A stretch of DNA of 64,000 nucleotides from Phytopseudomonas daroniae (GCF_004327285.1 NZ_QJUI01000005.1:1-64000); one strand, 5' to 3'. Positions 9,761 to 18,556 are shown, numbered from the stretch's first letter. Translations and numbers: made by a program. Notes: a model not told the origin generated them from the sequence alone.

Positions 9761-10666
9761 TCAGTACAGGTTTTGCTCGGTAACGCGTTGCGTGACCAGC
9801 CTGCGGTAGCCGCTGGGCGTCATGCCCTTGAGCTGCTGGAAACGCCGGTTGAAGTTGGAGATGTTGTTGAAGCCGGACTCGAAACACACCTGAGTCACCG
9901 GCTTGTCGCTCTGGGTCAGCAACTCGCATGACTTGCTCACCCGCATGCGATTGACGAACTCGACGAAGCCACGCCCGGTGGCCTGCTTGAAGAAACGTGA
10001 GAAATACGTGGGCGTCATGCCCAGATACTCGGCCACTTCCTCCTGGGTCAGCTCCTGGGCGTAGTGCTGGAAGATGTAATCCACCGCCCGGTTGATACGC
10101 TCGACATGATGCTCGTCGGCCAGCTGCGCCGCGGTTCTGTCCGAGAGCAGCTGGTAATCGTCGCACGCGGCGAGCAGCTCCATGAGGATGAAGAAATTCC
10201 CCAGACGAGTCATACCCTGGGAGTCGGCGATGCGCTGCAGCAGATGCCGGGCCTCGGCGATGGTGCGCTCGCAGCGAAACTCGATGCCATAGTGGGCACG
10301 GGTCAGTAGCGGCTGCAGATCCTTGAGTTCGGCGAACACCGCGGTGCCGCTTTCCAGCACCTCGTCGGTAAAGTTGACCAGCATGTCGCGCTGGGCCACC
10401 GCCTCGCCCACGGCCATCTGGCTGATCCAGTTGTGCGGCAGGTTGGGGCCGGTGAGAAACAGGGTATCGGGGGAAAAGTTGCCGATGTAATCGCCGATGA
10501 ACACCTTGCCCGAACTGGCGACGATCAGGTGCAGCTCGTATTCCTTGTGGAAATGCCAGCGCACCAGCGGACTGGGAAAGCCATGCTGGCGATAGATCAG
10601 CGAATGACCTTCGTGGTCATCCATCAACTCATAGGACGGATCGAGCGTTCTTTGCGTTCGGGACAT
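9761..10666 (-). CDS. mtlR: Mannitol operon activator, AraC/XylS family
   Basis: A 301-residue AraC-family regulator. The N-terminal cupin-like ligand domain includes WHFHKEYELHLIVASSG. The C-terminal double HTH includes ELTQEEVAEYLGMTPTYFSR and SKSCELLTQSDKPVTQVCFE, then FNNISNFNRRFQQLKGMTP. A longer frame opens at 10840, but the ATG at 10666 gives MSRTQRTLDPSYELMDD and a length matching known MtlR. Co-directional and 225 bp upstream of mtlE, it is expected to activate mtlE transcription in response to mannitol or arabitol. Confidence 0.92.
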   Translation of the reverse strand: MSRTQRTLDPSYELMDDHEGHSLIYRQHGFPSPLVRWHFHKEYELHLIVASSGKVFIGDYIGNFSPDTLFLTGPNLPHNWISQMAVGEAVAQRDMLVNFTDEVLESGTAVFAELKDLQPLLTRAHYGIEFRCERTIAEARHLLQRIADSQGMTRLGNFFILMELLAACDDYQLLSDRTAAQLADEHHVERINRAVDYIFQHYAQELTQEEVAEYLGMTPTYFSRFFKQATGRGFVEFVNRMRVSKSCELLTQSDKPVTQVCFESGFNNISNFNRRFQQLKGMTPSGYRRLVTQRVTEQNLY

Positions 10667-10683
10667 GATCGGGCAGCATCGTT

Positions 10684-10691
10684 TTGTTTTT
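10684..10691 (-). promoter_or_regulatory. CA motif in the mtlR leader
   Basis: The minus strand reads AAAAACAA, an AAnAAnAA match about 18 nt upstream of the chosen mtlR ATG, where Hfq/Crc binding would occlude ribosome entry. Together with the site upstream of mtlE it suggests that catabolite repression acts on both the activator and the transporter. Confidence 0.5.
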
Positions 10692-10707
10692 GTCGGAATA
10701 TCGACTA
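10692..10707 (-). promoter_or_regulatory. Candidate regulator site upstream of mtlR
   Basis: The plus strand reads GTCGGAATATCGACTA, nearly identical to the sequence at 9680-9698 in front of mtlE. GTCG and CGAC arms flank six AT-rich bases. It may be an autoregulatory MtlR site; this is inference from shared sequence and position only. Confidence 0.4.
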
Positions 10708-10800
10708 GAGACCCTAGCATAGCCCTCCGAGTTCGCCGATCTCGCGCCCGCGAACCGGGCTCGCGTCCGAACAAGATGCTACAAGGCGAAAGCGGCCTTT

Positions 10801-10892
10801 CGTAGGGTGGACGACGCTTCATCCGTCCACCACTCTGCAACCGCGATGGTGGATGAAAAGAGCGTCAGCTACGCGCCCCGATCCACCCTACG
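10801..10892. repeat. GTAGGGTGG-family palindromic repeat, copy B
   Basis: A 92-bp element running from CGTAGGGTGGACGACGC to GATCCACCCTACG, with internal TCCACCACTCTGCAACCGCG. Its reverse complement closely resembles copy E (34241) and the first half of copy F (61664): all three share GTGGATCGGGGCGCGTAGC. Confidence 0.8.
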
Positions 10893-10902
10893 CTCTATCA
10901 CT

Positions 10903-10970
10903 GTGGGGGGGCTTTAGCCGCGAGCCCTTCGCGCCCTTGACGGCTCAATCGCGGCTAAAGCCCCTCCCAC
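10903..10970. repeat. REP-type inverted repeat after the carbonic anhydrase gene
   Basis: Arms GTGGGGGGGCTTTAGCCGCG (10903-10922) and CGCGGCTAAAGCCCCTCCCA (10950-10969) are near-perfect inverted copies around a 27-bp loop. The sequence is of the common Pseudomonas REP type with GCTTTAGCCGCGA. Lying about 65 bp past the minus-strand carbonic anhydrase stop, it could stabilise the 3' end or terminate that transcript. Confidence 0.7.
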
Positions 10971-11033
10971 GCAAACTGCAATGCCCGCTCCCGCCACGTT
11001 GCAGCCCCTACGCAACCATCGGCGGGCGGCCTC

Positions 11034-11759
11034 TCAGCCCTGTGGATAACGTGCACGCGGTGTGGCCATCGGCAGCGGGCCGTCACCGATCTGGCGGAAC
11101 GCGCCTGTCTCGGAATCGTACGCCTTGATCTGACAACTTTCGATGTCATACACCCAGCCGTGGATGAACAACTGCCCGGCGGCCAGGCGTGAGGCCACCG
11201 ATGGATGGGTGCGCAGGTGGTCGAGCTGAGCCACCACGTTTTCTTCGGTGAGCACGCCGAGAGTGGTGTGATCGGCGCAACCGCAGTTGTCCGCGACCAC
11301 CGTCTTGGCCACTTCGGCATGGCGCAGCCAGGCCTTGACCGTGGGCATGCGTTCGAGGGTGGCAGGATCGAGCACCGCTTTCATCGCGCCACAATCGGAG
11401 TGACCGCAGACGATGATGTGCTGTACGCCCAGCGCCGCTACGGCGTACTCGATGGCGGTGGAAACGCCACCGTTCATCTGGCCGTAAGGCGGTACCACAT
11501 TACCGACGTTGCGGGTCACGAACAGATCGCCCGGCTCGCTCTGGGTAATCAGCTCGGGAACGATGCGCGAATCGGCACAGGTGATGAACATGGCACGCGG
11601 TGACTGAGCGTGGGCAAGCTTCTTGAACAGCGCTTGTTGCTGCGGGAACACATCCTGGCGAAAGCGCAGGAAGCCATCGACCAGGTGATCCAGCGCCTCG
11701 GCGGCAGAAGCGGCGTTTTTCTCGGATTTGCCATCGGCAGAACGATGATTACCAGGCAT
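11034..11759 (-). CDS. Beta-class carbonic anhydrase
   Basis: A 241-residue zinc enzyme that interconverts CO2 and bicarbonate in the cytoplasm. The zinc ligands are visible: Cys61 and Asp63 in ITCADSRIVPE, and His120 and Cys123 in CGHSDCGAMK. NVGNVVPPYGQMNGGVS is also typical. The ATG at 11759 has GAGGTAA upstream; an earlier in-frame start at 11804 lacks support. It resembles the P. aeruginosa PA0102 (psCA1) type in length. In P. aeruginosa PA0102 adjoins the Tse7 cluster; here the corresponding T6SS cluster is 25 kb away. Confidence 0.95.
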   Translation of the reverse strand: MPGNHRSADGKSEKNAASAAEALDHLVDGFLRFRQDVFPQQQALFKKLAHAQSPRAMFITCADSRIVPELITQSEPGDLFVTRNVGNVVPPYGQMNGGVSTAIEYAVAALGVQHIIVCGHSDCGAMKAVLDPATLERMPTVKAWLRHAEVAKTVVADNCGCADHTTLGVLTEENVVAQLDHLRTHPSVASRLAAGQLFIHGWVYDIESCQIKAYDSETGAFRQIGDGPLPMATPRARYPQG

Positions 11760-11937
11760 AGCGTTACCTCGTTTACGGATGGGGCGAAGCGTATGACAGC
11801 GCACAGCTTCCCAGTCGGCAGGATTGTCGACAAGTGGTCGAAGGCTTGGACTGTGCCAAGATCATTCAAGGCACGTCTGCGTGACAAATCTCCGCTCGCC
11901 GGGGTGATTGAGGGATGAAAGCACTGCGCCCGCCCTC

Positions 11938-11959
11938 CTAGTAGCTAGTAGCTAGTAGC
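11938..11959. repeat. Three-copy 7-bp tandem repeat
   Basis: The unit CTAGTAG is repeated three times, just past the stop of the radical SAM gene. Short 7-bp arrays of this sort are slippage-prone. No function is suggested by context. A longer 7-bp array of different sequence is at 58045. Confidence 0.6.
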
Positions 11960-11973
11960 CGCCACCACCTTTC

Positions 11974-13035
11974 TCAGAACAACCCCATCTGCTGTCCCGG
12001 CGGGCAGAACTGCGAGCAATCCAGGCTGGCCCGCTTGGTACCGTCGTAACCGTAACGGCGCCGGGCCAGGCGGAAGCGCTGGGCCAGCAGTTCGGCGAAA
12101 TGGCCCTCGCCCTTCATCCGTGAGCCGAAGCGGCTGTCGTAGTTCTGCCCACCGCGGGATTGGCGAATCAGGCTCATCACATGCTCGGCGCGTTCAGGGA
12201 AATGCGTCTGCAGCCACTCCTCGAACAACCCGGCAATCTCCAGCGGCAAACGCAGCAGCACATAACCCGCCGAACTCGCCCCCGCCTCGCGCCCGGCCTC
12301 GAGCAGGCGCTCCAGTTCCATGTCATTGATCATCGGAATCATCGGCGCTGCCATCATGCCCACCGGTACGCCGTGCTCATGAAGGGTGCGCATGGCCCGC
12401 AGGCGTGCCCGCGGCGCAGCGGTACGCGGCTCCATGATGCGTTTGAGTTCGTCATCCAGGGTGGTGACGCTGAAGGCCACGCTGACCAGATTGAGGCTGG
12501 CCAGCTCTTCGAGCAGGTCGAGATCGCGCAGGATCAGTGCGCTCTTGGTGATGATGCTCAGCGGGTGGCGATAGCGCAGAAGGATTTCCAGGGCCTGGCG
12601 CGTCAACTGATGCTCACGCTCGATGGGCTGATAGCCATCGGTGTTGATGCCCAGCGCGATGGGTTTGGGCACATAACCCGGCTTGCTCAGTTGCTCCTCG
12701 AGGCGCTCGGCCAGGTTGGTCTTGGCGATCAGCTTGGTCTCGAAATCGATGCCCGGCGACAGATCCCAGTAGGCGTGGCTCGGCCTCGCAAAACAATAGA
12801 TACAGCCGTGTTCACAACCCCGGTAGGGATTCACCGAACGGTCGAACCCCACATCCGGCGAGTTGTTGCGACTGATCACCGTCTTCGCCAACTCATGCCG
12901 CACCTCGGTAACGAAGGTCAGCGGTGTCTGTTCCTGATACCAGCCATCGTCCTCGGCCTCGCTCGTGGTAGGCGCGAAGCGGTTGTGGGGTTTGCTGGCG
13001 GTGCCGCGACCGCGCGGGGCTGAGGTGGGATTCAT
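11974..13035 (-). CDS. PA0069-family radical SAM protein (SplB-related)
   Basis: A 353-residue radical SAM protein. The cluster-binding motif is CEHGCIYC (Cys74, Cys78, Cys81), the CX3CX2C pattern, following VNPYRG. It belongs to the family of P. aeruginosa PA0069, distantly related to spore photoproduct lyase; its substrate is not known. A textbook LexA box 17 bp before the ATG places it in the SOS regulon, as reported for PA0069, so a role in DNA damage is likely. The C-terminus carries another Cys-containing segment, CSQFCPPGQQMGLF. Confidence 0.92.
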   Translation of the reverse strand: MNPTSAPRGRGTASKPHNRFAPTTSEAEDDGWYQEQTPLTFVTEVRHELAKTVISRNNSPDVGFDRSVNPYRGCEHGCIYCFARPSHAYWDLSPGIDFETKLIAKTNLAERLEEQLSKPGYVPKPIALGINTDGYQPIEREHQLTRQALEILLRYRHPLSIITKSALILRDLDLLEELASLNLVSVAFSVTTLDDELKRIMEPRTAAPRARLRAMRTLHEHGVPVGMMAAPMIPMINDMELERLLEAGREAGASSAGYVLLRLPLEIAGLFEEWLQTHFPERAEHVMSLIRQSRGGQNYDSRFGSRMKGEGHFAELLAQRFRLARRRYGYDGTKRASLDCSQFCPPGQQMGLF

Positions 13036-13051
13036 GATGGAGGCTCGATAA

Positions 13052-13067
13052 CTGTATATAAATACAG
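13052..13067. promoter_or_regulatory. LexA (SOS) box
   Basis: CTGTATATAAATACAG matches the consensus CTG-N10-CAG palindrome with an AT-rich centre, and the flanking bases (A before, TAT after) extend the match. It is 17 bp upstream of the radical SAM start on the minus strand and 119 bp upstream of the plus-strand efflux operon. It surely controls the former and might influence the latter. Confidence 0.93.
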
Positions 13068-13185
13068 TATTCGCTTACCCGCACAGGTACAAGCCACCTT
13101 CGTCGGAAGAGGTTGCCTGAACCGTTCGTCGCCCGCTGCGGTCGCATCTGCACACACCTTCGCATCCTGCCGTGCCGGAGCCCGC

Positions 13186-14283
13186 ATGCCACCCGTACCG
13201 ATCTTCGCTTCGTCTCGTATTGCCGGGGCCTTGCTGGCATTCGTGCTGCTGGCCGGCTGCGCCGACGAGACGCCGCCCGAGCCACAGCACCCACGGGTCA
13301 AGGTGGCGACGGTCAGCCAGATCGACTACGCGGCGGACGCCACACTCACCGGCGATATACAGGCACGGGTACAGACCGACCTGTCGTTCCGCATTGGCGG
13401 CAAGATCACCGAGCGCCTGGTCGATGTCGGCGACAGCGTGCAGGCCGGCCAGGTACTGGCCCGGCTCGATCCACAGGATCAACGCAACGCGGTGCGCTCC
13501 GCCGAGGCTGCCGCCGAAGCCGCGCGGGCCCAGGTAAAACTGAGTGCGGCCAACCTCTGGCGCCAGCAACAGCTGCTGCCCAAGGGATACACCAGCCGCA
13601 GCGAATACGACAGCGCCCTGGCCAGCGAACGCAGCGCGCGCAACAGCCTGGCCGCGGCCGAAGCACAACTGGCCGACGCCCGTGAACAAAGCGGCTACAC
13701 CGAATTGCGCGCCGAGAGCGATGGGGTCATTACCGCCCGCCAGGCCGAGGTGGGCCAGGTGGTGCAGGCGGCCACGCCGATCTTCGGCCTGGCCCGTGAA
13801 GGTGAGCGCGACGCGGTGTTCAACGTCTATGAAGCCCTGCTCGTCGAGCCCGGCCAGGCGTTGCGCGTCAGCCTGCTGGACAACCCGGATATCAGTGCCG
13901 AAGGCAAGGTGCGCGAGGTCAATCCCCAGGTGTCGGCGCAGAGCGGCACGCTGCAGGTCAAGGTCGGCCTGGAGCAGGTGCCGGCGGCGATGACCCTGGG
14001 TGCCACCGTCAGTGCTCATGTGCGCAACCAGACCAACCGCAGCGTCGAGCTGCCCTGGTCGGCGCTGACCAAGGCCGAGCACGAACCGGCGGTATGGCGG
14101 CTTGGCGACGACGATGTCGCGCAGCTGCAGCCGGTGCAGGTCGGTCGCTACCTGACCGACAAGGTGATCATCCGCGGCGGCCTGGACGATGGCGATCGCG
14201 TGGTGGTGGCCGGCGGGCAACTGCTGCACCCGGGCCAGAAGGTGGAAGTCGCCGAGGCGCGCAGGCAGGAGGAACAGCCATGA
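13186..14283 (+). CDS. RND efflux membrane-fusion lipoprotein 1 (TriA-like)
   Basis: A 365-residue periplasmic adaptor with a lipoprotein signal: hydrophobic IAGALLAFVLLAGC, lipobox LAGC with Cys at about residue 25. RIGGKITERLVDVGDSVQAG is the split biotinyl-lipoyl domain. An Ala/Gln-rich helical hairpin (residues ~105-165) and a beta-barrel follow. CGGAG lies before the ATG. The operon order MFP-MFP-RND matches P. aeruginosa triABC, whose pump uses two adaptors and an unlinked outer-membrane channel; none is encoded here. Substrates cannot be deduced. Confidence 0.9.
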   Translation: MPPVPIFASSRIAGALLAFVLLAGCADETPPEPQHPRVKVATVSQIDYAADATLTGDIQARVQTDLSFRIGGKITERLVDVGDSVQAGQVLARLDPQDQRNAVRSAEAAAEAARAQVKLSAANLWRQQQLLPKGYTSRSEYDSALASERSARNSLAAAEAQLADAREQSGYTELRAESDGVITARQAEVGQVVQAATPIFGLAREGERDAVFNVYEALLVEPGQALRVSLLDNPDISAEGKVREVNPQVSAQSGTLQVKVGLEQVPAAMTLGATVSAHVRNQTNRSVELPWSALTKAEHEPAVWRLGDDDVAQLQPVQVGRYLTDKVIIRGGLDDGDRVVVAGGQLLHPGQKVEVAEARRQEEQP

Positions 14284-15488
14284 GACCTGCCAGACCGCTG
14301 AAAAACTACCTGCGTCGCCAGCACGGCGTTGAAAGCAGCCTCAAAATGCTCATGTACTACTCGTACACTCCGCTTTCTCGGCTACTTTCGCCTTGCGCTG
14401 ACTTCCTCGCCTACGCTTTTCAACGGCCTGGTACCGGTATAGCCCTGATCGCAGCCGTGCTACTGGCAGGCTGCGCCGAGGAGGAGAAGCCCGAACCGAT
14501 CCGCCCGGTGCTGTATACCGAGGTGCAACAACAGAACCAGCAGATTCTGGGCCGCTTCGCCGGCACCATCGAGGCTCGGGTGCAGAGCACGCTGGGCTTT
14601 CGTGTCGGCGGCCGCGTCGCCCAGCGCCTGGTGGACGCCGGTGCCGAAGTGAAGGCCGGCACGACCCTGGCCACCCTCGACCCGACCGATCAGCAGAACG
14701 CCCTGCGTGCCAGCGAAGGCGATCAGGCGCGTAGCGAAGCGCAGTGGATCAACGCCCAGGCCAGTGCCCGCCGCCAGCAGGAACTGTTCGACCGGGGCGT
14801 CGGCGCCAAGGCCGTGCTGGAACAGGCGCAGACCGAACTGAGCAGCGCCCGCAGCAACCGCGACCAGGCCGAAGCCGCCACGCGGCAGGCCCGCGACCGG
14901 CTCGCCTACGGCACCCTGAACAGCGAATTCGATGCGGTGGTGACGGCCTGGCACGTGGAGGCCGGCCAGGTGGTCGGTGCCGGCCAGGAAGTCGTAACCC
15001 TGGCCCGCCCAGACGTCAAGGAAGCGGTTTTCGACCTACCCGTGGAGCTGGCCGACGCCCTGGACGACGGGGTGAAGTTCAACGTCGTCTCCCAGCTCGA
15101 CCCGAGCATCGCCACTCGCGGCCACCTCCGCGAGCTGGGGCCGCGTGCCGACGCCGAGACCCGCACCCGCCGCGCGCGCCTGACCCTGGAAGACACGCCC
15201 CCCGGCCTGCGCCTGGGCACCGCGGTCGCCATCAGCCTTTCCCGCGAGCAGACGCCGCGCAGCCAGCTGCCGGCAGGTGCGCTGCAGGAGATCGACGGCC
15301 AGCCCCGCGTGTGGGTCATCGACACGGCGGCGAAAACCGTGCACCCGCGCGCCGTACGGATAGTCGGCCGCGAAGGTCAACAAATCAGCGTCGAGGGCCT
15401 GGCCCCTGGCGACAAAGTGGTCAGCGCCGGCCTGAGCGAGCTCAAGGACGGCCAGGCAGTACGCATCGATGAGGGCGTGGCACCATGA
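14280..15488 (+). CDS. RND efflux membrane-fusion lipoprotein 2 (TriB-like), signal region interrupted by an in-frame repeat
   Basis: The ATG overlaps the preceding stop (ATGA). The 402-residue frame reads MRPAR, then 44 residues of repeat-derived sequence, then PGTGIALIAAVLLAGC, a complete lipobox signal. Without those 44 residues the start would be a normal 21-residue lipoprotein signal peptide. The mature part has the lipoyl segment RVGGRVAQRLVDAGAEVKAG, a helical hairpin (residues ~125-190) and beta-barrel domains. Internal ATGs at 14346 and 14352 could restore a shorter leader. Whether the protein is still exported and lipidated is open. Confidence 0.88.
   Translation: MRPARPLKNYLRRQHGVESSLKMLMYYSYTPLSRLLSPCADFLAYAFQRPGTGIALIAAVLLAGCAEEEKPEPIRPVLYTEVQQQNQQILGRFAGTIEARVQSTLGFRVGGRVAQRLVDAGAEVKAGTTLATLDPTDQQNALRASEGDQARSEAQWINAQASARRQQELFDRGVGAKAVLEQAQTELSSARSNRDQAEAATRQARDRLAYGTLNSEFDAVVTAWHVEAGQVVGAGQEVVTLARPDVKEAVFDLPVELADALDDGVKFNVVSQLDPSIATRGHLRELGPRADAETRTRRARLTLEDTPPGLRLGTAVAISLSREQTPRSQLPAGALQEIDGQPRVWVIDTAAKTVHPRAVRIVGREGQQISVEGLAPGDKVVSAGLSELKDGQAVRIDEGVAP
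14295..14426. repeat. 132-bp MITE-like element inserted in frame in the TriB-like signal sequence
   Basis: The element starts CCGCTGAAAA and ends TTTTCAACGG, terminal inverted repeats with one mismatch. It contains CTCATGTACTACTCGTACAC and CTTGCGCTGACTTCCTCGCC. I recognise this as a repeat type frequent between Pseudomonas genes. Its length is a multiple of three with no stop in this orientation, so it adds 44 codons within the lipoprotein leader. No second copy lies in the window. Confidence 0.78.
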
Positions 15489-18400
15489 ATCAGCAGGCGC
15501 CGCGCAAGAACGGCTTCAACCTCTCCGACTGGGCGCTGCGGCATCAGTCGTTCGTCTGGTACCTGCTGTTCGTGTCCCTGCTCATGGGGGTGATTTCCTA
15601 CATGAACCTGGGCCGCGAGGAAGACCCCTCCTTCACCATCAAGACCATGGTCATCCAGACCCGCTGGCCAGGCGCCACGGTGGACGAGACGCTCAACCAG
15701 GTCACCGACCGCATCGAGAAGAAACTCGAGGAACTGGACTCCCTGGACTACGTGAAGAGCTACACACGGCCCGGCGAGTCGACCATCATGGTGTTCCTGC
15801 GCGACACCACCAAGGCCGGCGATATTCCCGACATCTGGTACCAGGTGCGCAAGAAGGTCGACGACATCCGCGGCGAGTTTCCCCAGGGCTTGCAGGGCCC
15901 TTCGTTCAACGACGAATTCGGCGATGTGTTCGGCTCCATCTACGCCTTTACCGGCGACGGACTGAGCATGCGGGCCCTGCGCGACTACGTCGAACAGGTG
16001 CGTGCCGAGATCCGCAGCGTGCCCGACCTGGGCAAGGTGCAGATGGTCGGCCAGCAGAACGAGGTGTTCTACCTCACTTTCTCGACCCGCAAGCTGGCCG
16101 CTCTGGGTATCGACCAGAGCCAGGTTATCCAGAGCCTGCAGGCGCAGAACGCGGTGACGCCCTCCGGCGTGATCGAAGCCGGCCCGGAGCGTATTTCCGT
16201 ACGCACCAGTGGCCAGTTCGCCTCGGAAGCCGACCTGCGCAACGTCAACCTGCGCCTGGATGATCGTTTCTATCGCCTGACCGATATCGCCGAGATCAGC
16301 CGCGGTTATGTCGACCCGCCGCAATCGCTGTTCCGCTTCAACGGCACGCCTGCCATCGGCCTGGCCATCGCCATGCGCGACGGCGGCAACATCCAGACCT
16401 TCGGCAAGGCCCTGCACACGCGCATGGACGAGCTGACCACCGATCTGCCGGTGGGCGTTGGCGTGCATGTGGTGTCGGATCAGGCCGAAGTGGTGGACGA
16501 AGCCGTCAGCGGCTTCACCCGCGCACTCTTCGAGGCCGTGCTGATCGTCATGCTGGTCAGCTTCGTCAGCCTCGGTATCCGCGCTGGCCTGGTGGTCGCC
16601 TGCTCGATCCCGCTGGTGCTGGCCATGACCTTCATGTTCATGGAGTACAGCGGCATCACCATGCAGCGCATCTCCCTGGGCGCGCTGATCATCGCCCTTG
16701 GCCTGCTGGTGGATGACGCCATGATCACCGTCGAGATCATGGTCACGCGCCTGGAAAAAGGCGACTCGCTGCACGACGCCGGCACCTTCGCCTACACCTC
16801 CACGGCGTTCCCGATGCTCACCGGCACCCTGGTGACGGTGGCCGGTTTCGTGCCCATCGGCCTCAATGCCAGCTCGGCCGGCGAATACACCTTCACCCTG
16901 TTCGCGGTGATCGCCGTGGCGCTGTCGCTGTCCTGGTTGGTGGCCGTGGTATTCGCCCCGGTGATCGCCGTGCATATCCTGCCCAAGCGCATGAAGGCCA
17001 AGGAAAGCGGCCCGGGACGCATCGCCCGCGCCTTCGACAAGGGCCTGCTGCTGGCCATGCGGCACCGCTGGTGGACGATCGGCCTGACGGTGGCCATGTT
17101 CGCCGCCTCTCTGGCAGGCATGACCCTGGTGCAGAGCCAGTTCTTCCCCGCCTCGGATCGCCCGGAAATTCTCGTCGACCTCAACCTGCCGCAAAACGCC
17201 TCGATCAACGAGACCCGCGCCCAGGTCGACCGCCTCGAAGCCAGCCTCAAGGACGATCCGGACATCGCCCGCTGGAGCACCTACATCGGCCAGGGCGCCC
17301 TGCGCTTCTACCTGCCGCTGGATCAGCAACTGCAGAATCCGTTCTACGCCCAGTTGGTGATCGTCAGCCAGGACATCGACGCCCGCGATCGGCTGGTCGG
17401 CAAATTGAAGAAACGCCTGCGCGAAGATTTCGTCGGCATCGGCAGCTTCGTCCAGCCGCTGGAAATGGGCCCGCCGGTAGGTCGGCCGATCCAGTATCGG
17501 ATCAGCGGCGCGGATGTCGACCAGGTGCGCAAACACGCCCTGGAACTGGCGGCGCTGCTGGACAAGAACCCGGACATCGGCGAAATGGTTTACGACTGGA
17601 ACGAGCCGGGCAAGGTGTTGCGCATCGACATCGCCCAGGACAAGGCGCGCCAGTTCGGCCTGTCCTCGGAGGACGTCGCCAACCTGCTGAACAGCATCGT
17701 CAGCGGCACCACGGTCACCCAGGTCAAGGACGACATCTACCTGATCGACGTGATCGGTCGTGCCGAAGACAGCGAACGCAGCTCACCGCAGACCCTGGAG
17801 AACCTGCAGATCGTCACCCCGAGCGGCGTGGCCATTCCGCTGCGCGCCTTCGCCAGCGTGGGCTACGAGCTGGAACAACCGCTGGTCTGGCGCCGCGACC
17901 GCAAGCCGACCATTACCCTCAAGGCCGCTGTGGCCAGCGATATCCAACCGACCGATCTGGTCACCGACCTGGTAGCGGACATCCGCAAATTCTCGGATCA
18001 ATTGCCGAACGGCTACAGCGTCGCCACCGGCGGCACCGTGGAGGAAAGCGGCAAGGCCCAGGGCCCGATCGCCAGCGTGCTGCCACTGATGCTGTTCCTG
18101 ATGGCCACCTTTCTGATGATCCAGCTGCACAGCGTAGCGAAGACCTTCCTGGTGTTCAGCGTGGCGCCACTGGGGCTGATCGGCGTGGTATTGGCCCTGG
18201 TGCCCACCGGCACGCCCATGGGCTTCGTGGCCATCCTCGGCATCCTGGCGCTGATCGGCATCATCATCCGCAACTCGGTGATCCTGGTGACCCAGATCGA
18301 TGAGTTCGAACGCGCCGGCGACTCGCCCTGGAAAGCGGTGGTCGAAGCCACCCAGCACCGCCGACGGCCGATCCTGCTGACCGCCGCCGCAGCCAGCCTG

Positions 18401-18556
18401 GGCATGATCCCCATCGCCCGCGAAGTGTTCTGGGGACCGATGGCCTACGCCATGATCGGCGGCATCTTCAGCGCCACCCTGCTGACCCTGCTGTTCCTGC
18501 CGGCGTTGTATGTGGCGTGGTATCGCATTCGCGAGGATGAAGAGACGCAATCGTAG
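15485..18556 (+). CDS. RND efflux transporter, inner-membrane pump (TriC-like)
   Basis: A 1023-residue RND (AcrB/HAE-type) proton-driven exporter. TM1 is near WYLLFVSLLMGVISYMNLG, then the porter domain with SYTRPGESTIMVFLR. The TM4 region is LGALIIALGLLVDDAMITVE, bearing the paired Asp residues of the proton relay. The second half repeats the layout, ending FLPALYVAWYRIRED. Its ATG overlaps the adaptor stop (ATGA), so all three genes are translationally coupled. Its TAG stop is contributed by palindromic repeat copy C. Confidence 0.93.
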   Translation: MNQQAPRKNGFNLSDWALRHQSFVWYLLFVSLLMGVISYMNLGREEDPSFTIKTMVIQTRWPGATVDETLNQVTDRIEKKLEELDSLDYVKSYTRPGESTIMVFLRDTTKAGDIPDIWYQVRKKVDDIRGEFPQGLQGPSFNDEFGDVFGSIYAFTGDGLSMRALRDYVEQVRAEIRSVPDLGKVQMVGQQNEVFYLTFSTRKLAALGIDQSQVIQSLQAQNAVTPSGVIEAGPERISVRTSGQFASEADLRNVNLRLDDRFYRLTDIAEISRGYVDPPQSLFRFNGTPAIGLAIAMRDGGNIQTFGKALHTRMDELTTDLPVGVGVHVVSDQAEVVDEAVSGFTRALFEAVLIVMLVSFVSLGIRAGLVVACSIPLVLAMTFMFMEYSGITMQRISLGALIIALGLLVDDAMITVEIMVTRLEKGDSLHDAGTFAYTSTAFPMLTGTLVTVAGFVPIGLNASSAGEYTFTLFAVIAVALSLSWLVAVVFAPVIAVHILPKRMKAKESGPGRIARAFDKGLLLAMRHRWWTIGLTVAMFAASLAGMTLVQSQFFPASDRPEILVDLNLPQNASINETRAQVDRLEASLKDDPDIARWSTYIGQGALRFYLPLDQQLQNPFYAQLVIVSQDIDARDRLVGKLKKRLREDFVGIGSFVQPLEMGPPVGRPIQYRISGADVDQVRKHALELAALLDKNPDIGEMVYDWNEPGKVLRIDIAQDKARQFGLSSEDVANLLNSIVSGTTVTQVKDDIYLIDVIGRAEDSERSSPQTLENLQIVTPSGVAIPLRAFASVGYELEQPLVWRRDRKPTITLKAAVASDIQPTDLVTDLVADIRKFSDQLPNGYSVATGGTVEESGKAQGPIASVLPLMLFLMATFLMIQLHSVAKTFLVFSVAPLGLIGVVLALVPTGTPMGFVAILGILALIGIIIRNSVILVTQIDEFERAGDSPWKAVVEATQHRRRPILLTAAAASLGMIPIAREVFWGPMAYAMIGGIFSATLLTLLFLPALYVAWYRIREDEETQS

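Noticed and set aside
10667..10840. Extended N-terminus of MtlR from an upstream ATG
   Set aside because: The extra 58 residues are Arg/Pro-rich, derive partly from repeat copy B and would make the protein longer than known MtlR; the ATG at 10666 fits.
15377..17536. 719-codon open frame on the minus strand opposite the RND pump gene
   Set aside because: Antisense of a conserved RND transporter; the translation is rich in His, Asp, Gln and Gly without any fold-like pattern.
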